Position numbers and translations under genes: made by a program. The notes under the pieces are model-generated. The model saw only the letters and a program-made list of their open reading frames with translations, had not been told where the DNA came from and made no database searches. From Malaciobacter mytili LMG 24559 (GTDB lineage: Bacteria > Campylobacterota > Campylobacteria > Campylobacterales > Arcobacteraceae): DNA of 64,000 bases. The stretch lies in NCBI RefSeq assembly GCF_003346775.1, contig NZ_CP031219.1, positions 1,860,001 through 1,924,000 on the forward strand. Direction: 5' to 3'. Positions 54,556 through 63,976 of this stretch are shown one piece after another; within the stretch, counting starts at the first letter, position 1, and the number at the start of each line of letters is the position of its first letter.

Positions 54556-55825
54556 ATAAAAATCCATTTACTTTTTCTAAAAACTCATTATCTAAGCTAC
54601 TTGTATACTGCTTTAAACTTGCATACTCCAAAATAAAAAGATATTTAAATTCTGTAAATTTATTTAACTTTTCATAATACTTATTTTCCTCATCTAGTAA
54701 ATCAATTATTGATTTAGTTCCTAAATTAAATCGCTCTCTCATTCCATCTAAAGAAAACTTTTTTGACTTTAAAATTTCAGGATATGATTTGATAATTTTG
54801 AAATAAGAGGTTATTTTATTTATTTTATTTTTCAAATTTTGCTTTGTTTCTTTTAAAAGTTTATTAAAAACTAATGTTTCAATTATTGTTGAAATTTTTG
54901 ATTGCTCATAGTTTCTTACATCATAAAAGCCATTAAAAAGATTGATTCGTAATAAAAAAATAAGATTTTTTTCATTATCTATTCCTGGAACATTGTTCAT
55001 TTCATACTCGTAATTAAGGCTTAATGTTGGTTCAAATTTACTAAAAGATAATTCTTTTTTAATTTTAGTTTGTATAACTTTTAACTTTTGTATTTTTATA
55101 TCAATATTATCATCTATTTTATTTTCTTGATTTTTTAGATTTAAAAAATTTACTTTTTCTAAATTAATATTCTTTTTAATCTCAATATTTTCAATACCTG
55201 TTAATTTTTCTAGATATGATTTACTTAAATTAAAATCCAGTTCTAAGCTTAATTTTTGAGTTAGAAGTTCATCTTTTTGAGCTTTTGATTCCAAATAGTC
55301 TGCTTTTGAAATAAATCCAGATTTATATTTATATTTTGCCCTTTGAAGTATTTTTTCCAATCTTTTTAATTTTTGATTTGCTAAATCTATTTGTTTTGCT
55401 TTAAAAAGAGTTTCAAAATAGTATTTAATAACCTCAAACATAAGTTTTTGTTTTTCTTGTGTTTGAGTTAAAATACTTTGAGAGAAATCATTACTTTTAA
55501 TCTTATAATCGAGATATTTACTTCTATCATAAATTACTTGATCAATATTTAATACAATATCTCTTCTATATTTTCTTCTTTCTTCTTCAATACCATCAAC
55601 AATAACGGGAAATTCATTTTTTCTTATATATTTTCCATCAATTCTAACTTGTGGATAAAAGGAAGAAAGAGACTTATCTACTTCTTTATTTTTTATCTTA
55701 TTTTCAAATTGTGAAATTTGATAATCCTCATTTATTGCAAAGGCAAGATTATAAACTTCTTTTAAATCATAAGTTTTTGAATATAAAAAAAATACAAAGA
55801 AAAATAAAACAATTATAACTTTCAT
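54548..55825 (-). CDS. TolC-family outer membrane protein of type I secretion system
   Basis: A 425-residue TolC-like channel with a signal peptide (VIIVLFFFVFFLYS) and two efflux-protein repeats. Typical tip motifs are AKYKSGFISKADYLESKAQ in the first half and RFNLGTKSIIDLLDEENKYYEKL in the second, the latter close to AggA/LapE-type sequences. It is distinct from the RND-linked TolC at 47402. It begins 6 bases after the acyltransferase gene, so the RTX locus is self-contained. Confidence 0.9.
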   Translation of the reverse strand: MKVIIVLFFFVFFLYSKTYDLKEVYNLAFAINEDYQISQFENKIKNKEVDKSLSSFYPQVRIDGKYIRKNEFPVIVDGIEEERRKYRRDIVLNIDQVIYDRSKYLDYKIKSNDFSQSILTQTQEKQKLMFEVIKYYFETLFKAKQIDLANQKLKRLEKILQRAKYKYKSGFISKADYLESKAQKDELLTQKLSLELDFNLSKSYLEKLTGIENIEIKKNINLEKVNFLNLKNQENKIDDNIDIKIQKLKVIQTKIKKELSFSKFEPTLSLNYEYEMNNVPGIDNEKNLIFLLRINLFNGFYDVRNYEQSKISTIIETLVFNKLLKETKQNLKNKINKITSYFKIIKSYPEILKSKKFSLDGMRERFNLGTKSIIDLLDEENKYYEKLNKFTEFKYLFILEYASLKQYTSSLDNEFLEKVNGFLYE

Positions 55826-55831
55826 AGAAGA

Positions 55832-56266
55832 TTATTCCCTATTTTCAGTTATTATTTTTCTATTTCCATCTTTATCTACACTTTGATATTTAAACTTTTT
55901 ACCTTTAAAAGAAGAGTTTTTTAACTCTTCTAACATTTTATCTCCTCCCCCAAGAGGAGCAATTAAATCAATAATCCATAAATTATCACCACTATTCCAA
56001 TCATCAAGTCCGAGTTTTCCTACACCTAATTGCAATCTTTTATCAACTTCGTCATTTACATAAGCCCACAGTATCAATCCTACTGGTTTATTATCTTTAT
56101 CTTTATATAATCTAAATTGCTCTTTCATTAATGGTGGAAGAAGCAACCATTCTAAATCTGCTACAAAAAAACTCAATCTATGTGCATTTGAATTTAATAC
56201 TACCAATAATGCCTCACCTAAAACCTCAGTTAATTTTGCTCTCATTTCAAAAGTTTTATTTTCCAT
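55832..56266 (-). CDS. HlyC-type toxin-activating lysine acyltransferase
   Basis: A 144-residue protein of the HlyC family, which transfers a fatty acyl chain from acyl-ACP to internal lysines of RTX toxins before secretion. Alignment by eye to E. coli HlyC puts the catalytic pair at His29 (NAHRLSFF; HlyC His23) and Asp100 (LWIIDLIAPLGG; HlyC Asp92). The WNSGDNLW and PVGLILWAYVNDEVD segments also fit the family. It lies between the RTX gene (9 bases, AAAGGA site) and tolC. The RTX protein lacks an obvious pore-forming region, so its substrate is an open question. Confidence 0.85.
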   Translation of the reverse strand: MENKTFEMRAKLTEVLGEALLVVLNSNAHRLSFFVADLEWLLLPPLMKEQFRLYKDKDNKPVGLILWAYVNDEVDKRLQLGVGKLGLDDWNSGDNLWIIDLIAPLGGGDKMLEELKNSSFKGKKFKYQSVDKDGNRKIITENRE

Positions 56267-56275
56267 TTTTATCCT

Positions 56276-59200
56276 TTAAAAAATTTCATTTTCATAAATA
56301 GTCTCATCATTATTATTAAAATCCTCTACTATTTCATTTTGTATATTTATATTTGATTGACTTGCTAATTCTTCTGTTAGTTTTATTGCTTGTTTTAATA
56401 TAAGTATATCTTCTTCACTCATCTTATCTTTTGTCATTGTTGTATCTATATATGTTGCTGCTATTTCGTTTATTTCATTATTTTTTGTTTCATAAGTTGC
56501 ATAGGCTTCGATTAGTTCTTCTTTCTCTTTTGTTTGATCAATAGTTAAATTTATTTTTAAGATATTACTCTCTTCTATTTTTACAAACTCATTATTAGAT
56601 ACTAATCCATCTTCATTTTTATCTTGCCACAAGGCAAAGTTCTCCCATTCATTATCATTTTTATCAAATACTCCATCTTTATTTGTATCAAACCCTTTAC
56701 TTAAGGCTTCTATATCATTTGTAGTATCTTCAAAAAGAACTCTCCAATCTGTTTCTAATTTACTATCTATAGTTCCACTTTTATTATAATCCCAAACAAG
56801 TACAGCATCATCTTTTCCAACACCATCTAATACTTCATTATGTTTTTCATAATATTTTTGAACAAATTCTATTCCATCTCCATCCAAATCTAAAACTATT
56901 GGGTCTCTTTTTATATATTTATAGTTTATTCCTGTATGTACAAAAAGATTTTTTACATTTTCTCCTGTTAAAAAATCTCCTTCATCACTGATTTTTGCAA
57001 CAAAGCTTTTCATCTCAAAAACTCTATCTCCTTTTTTCTTCCAATAACTTCCACTATAATCAAAATAAAACTCTCCATCTTCTTCTACTGTTCTTCCATT
57101 AATATTTGTAGCACCTGAAACATTTAAAGCATAATATTTCTCTCCTCTATAAAAAGATGTTACAAAAGCTAAATTTGAAACAACACTTACACTTAAAGCA
57201 TCAAGATTTGAATCCACATCATCAACAACAATTTTTCCTTTTCCAGTATTTAAACTATTTCTATTAAAATAAGAAGAGATTAAAATAGGTGCATCATTTA
57301 CAGGGGTTACATTAACTTCAACAAAGGCTGTGCTTTGATTACCATCTTTATCTTCAACTATATATTCAAAGCCTGCTTTTCCTTTATAAAGTGCAGAGTT
57401 TCTATCAAAGGTATTATCAATAGAGCTATTATAATGTTCATCAGGATTAAAATTTATTGTGCCATTTTTATTTAAAGTAGCTGTTCCATTTAAAGAGTTT
57501 TTAATACCTACTATTTTTAAAGTATCATTTGCTTTTATAGAAAAATCATTTGAAAGTAAATTTTGTATTGTTATGGTTAAAGCAGTATCTTCTGTAGCAA
57601 AAACTTTATCATCAAATACAAAAGCAGAGTTCTTTTTTACATCATCAATATATACATTAAAATCATCAAATTGTAAAGTTGAGATATTTTTAAGTTCATT
57701 TATTCCTGTTTGAGTAATAACTGATGCAGAACTATTAAAGTTTGTAATTATATTTTTTACTTCTTTTCCATTAAAGTATTCAATTAATTTTCCATTATAA
57801 ACAACAGTATCATTTCCAGCTTGTCCATCAATAGTATCATTACCTTCTGTTGCATAAAAGATATTAGTTTCATTATTTCCAACTATATTATCATCATAAG
57901 AAGAACCTACTACATTTTCAAAATTAGAGATAGTATCATTTGTAGCATATGCTTTTGATACAGTATTTGTACTTAGGTTTATATTTATTCCTTGATTACT
58001 ATTTGAGTAATCAATAGTATCTATTCCTTCACCTCCATCTAAAATATCTTTTCCACTTGAAGCAAAGATAGTATCATTTCCACTACCACCTATAATAGTA
58101 ATATCACTATTTGCACTATTTTTAATGATACTATTTCCACTTCCTAAGATTATCTCTTCTGCATTTGTTGAAGTTACATCAAAAACTATATCTTGTGTAT
58201 CATCTATATAAATCTTATCATATCCACTACCCATATCTATAAAATCTCCACTTTGAGATTTTAAATCAGAAGCATCTATATAAGCTATATCATCTCCACC
58301 TTTAGCAAAATAAGTATCAGTTCCTTTATTACCTCTTATAATATCATTACCATCACTACCTATAATATTATCATTGCCTTGTGAGCCTATAAACTTTTCA
58401 ATATTTGTTAAGCCCATATCAAAATTAATACCTCTTACATCATCAACTATAACAGTATCATATCCTTCACCACCATTAACTACTTCAACCAATAAGTTTT
58501 CACTTTGAAAATCTTCATAATCTACAACTATAGTATCATTTCCACTACCTGCATCTATTCTATCTGCACCTTTTCCACCTTCAATATAATCATTTCCACT
58601 TCCTGCAAAAATTGTATCATTTCCCTGTTTTGCAAGGATAATATCATTATTATCTTCACTATAAATTGTATCATCACCCTTTGAAGAATCTATATAATCA
58701 TTTCCTGTAGTTTCAATATTTTCTAAAGTTATATTTAAAGAGCTACTTTTTAAAATAGTTTCTATATTCTCTTCTTTTACTATATTTGCAACTACATTTA
58801 AAGTTAAGTTTTCATTATTTACAGAGGGGTAAGTAAGAAGAATTTTTCCATCAAAATCTTGGGTATTTATATATAAACTTCCATTTTTAAAAATCCCTTT
58901 ATTTGAAGTAGTATTTGAAGGTAAATTATCAATTTTTAAAACTATTAATTCATCATTATTTAAAATACTTTTATCAATATTTAATTCTATTAAAGCTTTT
59001 GTATCTGTGCTTATAGTATCTGAATAAATAGTATCATTTCCACCTTTTGAATAAATCTTATCATTTCCTCCACCACTATTTATATTATCACTAGCATCTG
59101 TATAATTTAAAGTTTGAGAAGCTAAAGTATTAGAAGTGATTTCTACTTTATTTATATGAAAGTATGGAAGGTCATTATCTAAAGCACTAAGAGTTATATT

Positions 59201-62200
59201 TTTTTCTACTACTTCTTTATTTGTATTTGTACTACTAATAGCTTTTATATTTAAAGATAGTTCATCACTACTTAAATTTTCTATTTTCAAATCTTCTAAA
59301 TCTTGTTTTGTTAAAGTATAGCTTCCATCTTTATTTAAACTTCCTTTATTTAAAGAAGAACCGTTAGGAAGATTTGTTATTAATAAACTTAAAGTTTCAC
59401 TATTATCATTATCTAGTAAAGAAGCATCTATACTAAGAAAAGCTTGATTATCTTTTATAAAACTATTTTGTACATTTAATATAGGTTTATCAATAATTTC
59501 ATTTATTGTTATACTAAGGTTTTTAGACACTTCTGCTCTACTTGTCCCTCCATCTTCACTTATTGATTTTATTTGTAAATTTAATTTTCCAGAAAAGTTT
59601 TCAGGAGCAATAAAAGCTAATTTTTTTATATCTTTTTCATCTATTATCCAAGTATTTTCTTTTTTCTCTCCTGCATTTAACTCTATATTATTGGGGATCC
59701 CTCTTATTTCTAATTTTAGATTTTCACTTCCATCTAAATCTTGCAGTTTTGAAGATAGATTTAAAAATATTAAGTCATCTTCATTTGCAGTTATATCATT
59801 TAATTCTAAAATACTCTTATCTGCAACAGGTGTAATTTCTACAGGAAGATTTACTTCTATCTCACTTTTTCTTAGTGTATTATCTGGTTCAACTATTACT
59901 GAAGTAATTCCAATATTAAAATTACCTGAATAATTTAAAGGTGAATATAATTGTAAATTATCTAATTGACTTGTAGATATTTTCCAAGTTGTATCATTTA
60001 GCTTTTCACCGCTATTTAAGCTAAATTCTGAAGGTATTTTTAACTCTAAATAAAAATTTTGAGAAGCTCTTAGATTTCTTGTATTTACATCTATATCAAG
60101 TAAAGCTACTTCATCTTCATTTACTTTTACTGGATTTACAGTTATATTTACACTTGTAGGAATTGATTCTATATCAACTTTTATATAACCAATACTTTCT
60201 TCTTTATGTGCATTTTTCTTTTCTGTTGTTATAGCTTTTACTTTTAATTCAAAATCTTCTAAGCTATTAAATTCAGGTCTTATTTTCAAACCTTCTAATT
60301 CTTCTACTGTTAAATGCCAATTACCTTCACTATCTTTTAATCCTTTATTTAAAACTGCATTTAAAGGAACTTGTTCTATTACTATTTCTAAAGTTTCACT
60401 TCCATCTGTATCTGTTAATGAACTTTTTATATCAAGTGGTATAAAACTATTTTGATACCCTTTTGTATCTGATACTTCCAAATTTGCAAAATCTGCTTCT
60501 GATTGAATTCTTACTTCTACATCTTTTGAGGTAAATGTTTGATGAGTATTTTCTGCTTCTGTTGTAACTGCTGTTACTTTTAAAGTAAAGTTTTCATCAC
60601 TATTTTCGACTAAATTTATACTTAACTCTTCTAATTGCGTAGGTAAAAGTTTCCAAGAACCATCACTTTGTTCTTCTCCTGCTGTTAAGCTTGTCCCTTG
60701 GGGCAATCCTTCTATTAGGTAATATAAGCTTTCACTTCCATCTTTATCTATAAACTCTGAAGCAATATCTATATAAGCAAACCCTGGATCTTCTGTTACA
60801 CTTACTACACAATCCATCCCACTAGTAGTTTTTTGAAAAAGATTTAATTCTACATTATCTGCAACTGCATTAACTTTTACTTCTAATTCTTTTGAGATTT
60901 GAGCAATACTATTATTTTCATTTTCTTTTGTAAGTGCTGTTACTTTTATAGTAAAGTCTGTTGCATCATGTGTTTTTGGTGTAATTGTAAGAAAATTTAA
61001 ATCTTTCGCTTCTAGATGCCATATTCCATTTTCATCTTTTTCTCCTTTATTTAAAGTAGCATCACTTGGAATATTTTCTATTTTTATACTTAAAACTTCA
61101 CTTCCATCTATATCAACTAAAGCTGATTTTATATCTAAATTTATAGCAGTATCTTCATCTCCTTGTGTATTTGTTACTTCTAAAATAGCAGTATCTGCTA
61201 CAGCATTTACTATTACTTTTAACTCTTCACTTATAGTTGCTATACTATTATTTTCACTCTCAATTGCATAAGCAGTTACTTTTATAGTAAAGTCTTCATC
61301 ACTATGAAGTTGTGTAGTTAATTCTAAACCTTTTAATTCATCTTTTGTTAGATACCATATTCCATCACTATCTTTTTTCCCTTTATTTAAAGTAGCATCT
61401 TTAGGAATATTTTCCAAAGAAATAAGAAGTCTTTCTTTTCCATCTACTCCATCTAATGTATCTACTAAAGAACTATTTATATTTATAGGCAAAATAGTAT
61501 CTTCTAAAATCTCTTTTTCACTATCTTCTAAAGACAAGTTTGGTGTATCTGCAACTGCAATAATTGTGATTTTTTCACTTATTTGTGTAGTTATTATTCT
61601 TCCATTTGTATCTCTAACTATTGCTTTTATACTTATTGTAAAATCATCAGAATTATCTTTTTGAGGAATCAAAGATAAATTAACTAAATCATTTTGAGTT
61701 AAATACCAATTACCATCTACTCTTTTTTCTCCTGAACTTAGGTTAAACCCTTCAGGTAAGCCTTCAAATATAACTTCTAAAGAACTATCAGCATTTGGGT
61801 TTGATATATCAAAATCAAAAAATATTTCATCTTCATTTATTATTGTTTTATTTAGTTTTACTAAAGCTGAAGTTAAAGGTTCTAAGTCTTTTATTGTTTG
61901 TACTTCTATTTTTCTTTGTACTTCTTCTTGTATATCTTTCTTTTGAAAAATAACTTCATCTTGAAAAGAAATATTATTTAAAAAACTTTGAGTAGAGCTA
62001 TTATTTGTTTCTCTTAAGATAGTTGTTTTATCATCTAAAGAGTTTTCATTAGTATTTAATATCGTAGTATTATCATCACTTATTTCCTCTTTTTGTTTTA
62101 AAGTCTTTTTTTTATACTCTTTTATTAATAAAATATCTTTATATAAAGGGCTTTGTGTTTCTACAATAGGGATAACCAAACTATTATTTTCACTATTTAT

Positions 62201-63976
62201 ACTCTCCAAACCTTTTAATGAAGCTGGGTCATCACTTAAATAGCTTATTTCATCACTTGAAGACTCTTTTGTTTGGGCCACTGCCACTGTTCCTATCATA
62301 ACAGCTGTTGCTATTGATGAGGCTTGAGAAGTTGGATTATTTTCATTTAAAACATTCTCTTCTTCAACTATCTCTTCTTCTTTTTTAAATTCAGCTTTTT
62401 TTATTAGTTGTTTATTTAAATAATCCACTTCAAAAACTACATTTTTAAAAGCTATCTCTTCTATATCAACTAAAGTATCTAAAATCTTTTTATCATTTGA
62501 TTTTACTAAAATAGTATTATTATTTAAAAACATAACTTGATAGTTTTCAAAATTATCTTTATATTCAACAGTATCTTTACCACTTCCTGCATATATTATA
62601 TTTTTACCAGCAGTAGTATTTATATAATCATTACCATCACCTAAGATTACTACATCATCACCCTCACCTGCATAAACTTTATTATTTCCCTTTATTGAAA
62701 CAATATAATCATCTCCTTTTCCTGCATAAACAATATCATTACCAGCACCCAAAGAGATATTATCAGCTCCATCATTAGCAAAAACTATATTATTTTCATC
62801 ATTTGTTACTATTACATCATTATTTTGTGAGCCTTTTACTCCCTCTATATTTATATATTTATCATTTTCATTTGAGTAGTTATTTTTTAAATTTACAACA
62901 GAAGAGTTTTCACTATTAGTATAATCTACTAAATCAACTCCTTCTCCTCCATCTAAGGTATCACTTCCACCTTTTCCTTCTAAAATATCATTACCACTAT
63001 TTCCTATTAAAGTATTATCTTTATCATCTCCTACTAAAATATCATCAAAATTTGAACCCTTAAGATTTTCTACATTTTTTAAAGTATCACCATCATCATT
63101 ATTATTAGAATTTAAACTTGCATATACACCACTTTTTGAGTTTTCATAAGAAACACTATCAATACCTAATCCTGTATCAATATTTTTTTTACCATCTTGT
63201 ACAAGAATATAGTCATCTCCACTACCTGTAACAATTGTATCATTACCTTTTGATGAAACAATTAGATTATCTCCATAATATGCGGTAATCTTATCATCTA
63301 AAGAAGTATCCAAATAGATATTTTTATCTTCAAATTCATTTACATATTTAGCTAAAGCTTCATCTTCTAAAAGTAGAGTTTTAAAAGCTTCATTTACATC
63401 TATTTTTCCACCATTTTCTTCTACTTTTATCAATTCAAGTAAGGCTTGAAGGTTCACTTTTGTTCCATTTGGCAGGTCTATATGTGTATTTGTTTTATCC
63501 CATTTTTCCCAGTTTGAAATTACAAACTCTTTTGAGTTTTCTTGTGCTTTTTGTGCTTCTAAATCCTTATCAAAAGTAGTAATTATTAATTTACCTTCTT
63601 TTAATTCAAACTGCAAATCATTTAAACTTTTTCCAGCAAAAGAAAAAGCATCTTCACTTATAGTAAAGTTTTCATAAGGATTAGGAATATTTGCAAGTTC
63701 TAATAACTCTTCAAATCTTTTTGCAAAAATTTCTACTTTTTCTAAAAAGCTATATTTTAAAGCTTTAGGATTTTTTAGAAACTCTTCATAAGATTGGGCT
63801 TTTACATTTACATCTAAACTATTTGTATAGTTTAAATATCCTAAATTTAAGTCATATCCTAACTCTTTTAAAATCTCTAATGCCTCTTCTTTTGATGGTT
63901 CATTAATATTTATTTCATCTTCTTTATTTAAAGCAAGTACACTTTCACTTTCTTCTTTTAGATAAATATTTATCAT
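56276..63976 (-). CDS. Giant RTX protein, type I secretion substrate
   Basis: An acidic protein of 2566 residues. From the N-terminus: a unique region (1-240); a first RTX block of GGxGxDx-like nonapeptides (243-475); a linker with one hydrophobic stretch (SSIATAVMIGTVAVA, 554-568); eight tandem beta-type modules of about 105-120 residues (707-1604); a short and then a long second RTX block (1625-1652, 1757-2060); a cadherin/VCBS-like module (2120-2228); and a calcium-loop-rich end (DLDGDGIE at 2363, DYNKSGTID, DTNKDGVFD, DKNEDGLVS). It looks like a surface adhesin exported by the neighbouring ABC-HlyD-TolC genes. The ATG at 63976 has no good ribosome site and the frame stays open through the remaining 24 bases, so the true start may lie outside the window. 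Confidence 0.85.
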   Translation of the reverse strand: MINIYLKEESESVLALNKEDEININEPSKEEALEILKELGYDLNLGYLNYTNSLDVNVKAQSYEEFLKNPKALKYSFLEKVEIFAKRFEELLELANIPNPYENFTISEDAFSFAGKSLNDLQFELKEGKLIITTFDKDLEAQKAQENSKEFVISNWEKWDKTNTHIDLPNGTKVNLQALLELIKVEENGGKIDVNEAFKTLLLEDEALAKYVNEFEDKNIYLDTSLDDKITAYYGDNLIVSSKGNDTIVTGSGDDYILVQDGKKNIDTGLGIDSVSYENSKSGVYASLNSNNNDDGDTLKNVENLKGSNFDDILVGDDKDNTLIGNSGNDILEGKGGSDTLDGGEGVDLVDYTNSENSSVVNLKNNYSNENDKYINIEGVKGSQNNDVIVTNDENNIVFANDGADNISLGAGNDIVYAGKGDDYIVSIKGNNKVYAGEGDDVVILGDGNDYINTTAGKNIIYAGSGKDTVEYKDNFENYQVMFLNNNTILVKSNDKKILDTLVDIEEIAFKNVVFEVDYLNKQLIKKAEFKKEEEIVEEENVLNENNPTSQASSIATAVMIGTVAVAQTKESSSDEISYLSDDPASLKGLESINSENNSLVIPIVETQSPLYKDILLIKEYKKKTLKQKEEISDDNTTILNTNENSLDDKTTILRETNNSSTQSFLNNISFQDEVIFQKKDIQEEVQRKIEVQTIKDLEPLTSALVKLNKTIINEDEIFFDFDISNPNADSSLEVIFEGLPEGFNLSSGEKRVDGNWYLTQNDLVNLSLIPQKDNSDDFTISIKAIVRDTNGRIITTQISEKITIIAVADTPNLSLEDSEKEILEDTILPININSSLVDTLDGVDGKERLLISLENIPKDATLNKGKKDSDGIWYLTKDELKGLELTTQLHSDEDFTIKVTAYAIESENNSIATISEELKVIVNAVADTAILEVTNTQGDEDTAINLDIKSALVDIDGSEVLSIKIENIPSDATLNKGEKDENGIWHLEAKDLNFLTITPKTHDATDFTIKVTALTKENENNSIAQISKELEVKVNAVADNVELNLFQKTTSGMDCVVSVTEDPGFAYIDIASEFIDKDGSESLYYLIEGLPQGTSLTAGEEQSDGSWKLLPTQLEELSINLVENSDENFTLKVTAVTTEAENTHQTFTSKDVEVRIQSEADFANLEVSDTKGYQNSFIPLDIKSSLTDTDGSETLEIVIEQVPLNAVLNKGLKDSEGNWHLTVEELEGLKIRPEFNSLEDFELKVKAITTEKKNAHKEESIGYIKVDIESIPTSVNITVNPVKVNEDEVALLDIDVNTRNLRASQNFYLELKIPSEFSLNSGEKLNDTTWKISTSQLDNLQLYSPLNYSGNFNIGITSVIVEPDNTLRKSEIEVNLPVEITPVADKSILELNDITANEDDLIFLNLSSKLQDLDGSENLKLEIRGIPNNIELNAGEKKENTWIIDEKDIKKLAFIAPENFSGKLNLQIKSISEDGGTSRAEVSKNLSITINEIIDKPILNVQNSFIKDNQAFLSIDASLLDNDNSETLSLLITNLPNGSSLNKGSLNKDGSYTLTKQDLEDLKIENLSSDELSLNIKAISSTNTNKEVVEKNITLSALDNDLPYFHINKVEITSNTLASQTLNYTDASDNINSGGGNDKIYSKGGNDTIYSDTISTDTKALIELNIDKSILNNDELIVLKIDNLPSNTTSNKGIFKNGSLYINTQDFDGKILLTYPSVNNENLTLNVVANIVKEENIETILKSSSLNITLENIETTGNDYIDSSKGDDTIYSEDNNDIILAKQGNDTIFAGSGNDYIEGGKGADRIDAGSGNDTIVVDYEDFQSENLLVEVVNGGEGYDTVIVDDVRGINFDMGLTNIEKFIGSQGNDNIIGSDGNDIIRGNKGTDTYFAKGGDDIAYIDASDLKSQSGDFIDMGSGYDKIYIDDTQDIVFDVTSTNAEEIILGSGNSIIKNSANSDITIIGGSGNDTIFASSGKDILDGGEGIDTIDYSNSNQGININLSTNTVSKAYATNDTISNFENVVGSSYDDNIVGNNETNIFYATEGNDTIDGQAGNDTVVYNGKLIEYFNGKEVKNIITNFNSSASVITQTGINELKNISTLQFDDFNVYIDDVKKNSAFVFDDKVFATEDTALTITIQNLLSNDFSIKANDTLKIVGIKNSLNGTATLNKNGTINFNPDEHYNSSIDNTFDRNSALYKGKAGFEYIVEDKDGNQSTAFVEVNVTPVNDAPILISSYFNRNSLNTGKGKIVVDDVDSNLDALSVSVVSNLAFVTSFYRGEKYYALNVSGATNINGRTVEEDGEFYFDYSGSYWKKKGDRVFEMKSFVAKISDEGDFLTGENVKNLFVHTGINYKYIKRDPIVLDLDGDGIEFVQKYYEKHNEVLDGVGKDDAVLVWDYNKSGTIDSKLETDWRVLFEDTTNDIEALSKGFDTNKDGVFDKNDNEWENFALWQDKNEDGLVSNNEFVKIEESNILKINLTIDQTKEKEELIEAYATYETKNNEINEIAATYIDTTMTKDKMSEEDILILKQAIKLTEELASQSNINIQNEIVEDFNNNDETIYENEIF
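56582..56905 (-). other. C-terminal calcium-loop region of RTX protein
   Basis: Codes for residues 2358-2465. Four Asp/Asn-rich loops of EF-hand or dockerin type occur: DLDGDGIEF, DYNKSGTIDSK, DTNKDGVFDKND and DKNEDGLVSNNE. The DPIVLDLDGDGIE start is common near the C-terminus of very large RTX proteins. Confidence 0.65.
57797..58708 (-). repeat. Second RTX calcium-binding repeat block
   Basis: Codes for residues 1757-2060, with repeated GNDTI, GGKGAD, GSGND, GSDGND, GGDD and GGEGID motifs. A short outlier (GGGNDKIYSKGGNDTIYSD) lies earlier at residues 1635-1653, separated by a 100-residue beta-like module. Confidence 0.8.
59165..61858 (-). repeat. Eight tandem beta-type modules in the RTX protein
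   Basis: Codes for residues 707-1604. Units start near residues 707, 811, 930, 1041, 1163, 1274, 1387 and 1497. Each has an ED-type start, a L-x-I-x-x-[IL]-P strand, a LNKG or LSSG turn (for example NIPSDATLNKGEKD), a GxWxL strand and a NAVAD or similar end. The neighbouring units at 811 and 930 are clearly more alike than the last three. Confidence 0.78.
62552..63259 (-). repeat. First RTX calcium-binding repeat block
   Basis: Codes for residues 240-475 of the giant protein, with GSGDD, GNSGND, GGEGVD, GAGND, GEGDD and GSGKD type repeats that bind Ca2+ in RTX beta rolls. Repeats here are partly degenerate with Asn-rich spacers. Confidence 0.8.

Noticed and set aside
62226-62360. LapG-type protease cleavage site near the hydrophobic segment
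   Set aside because: The usual Ala-Ala-Gly type motif is not present, and no LapD/LapG genes are in the window.
56276-63976. CRISPR-like or simple DNA repeats in the RTX gene
   Set aside because: The repetition is protein-level RTX and beta-module coding in one open frame, with no equal-length identical repeats separated by spacers.
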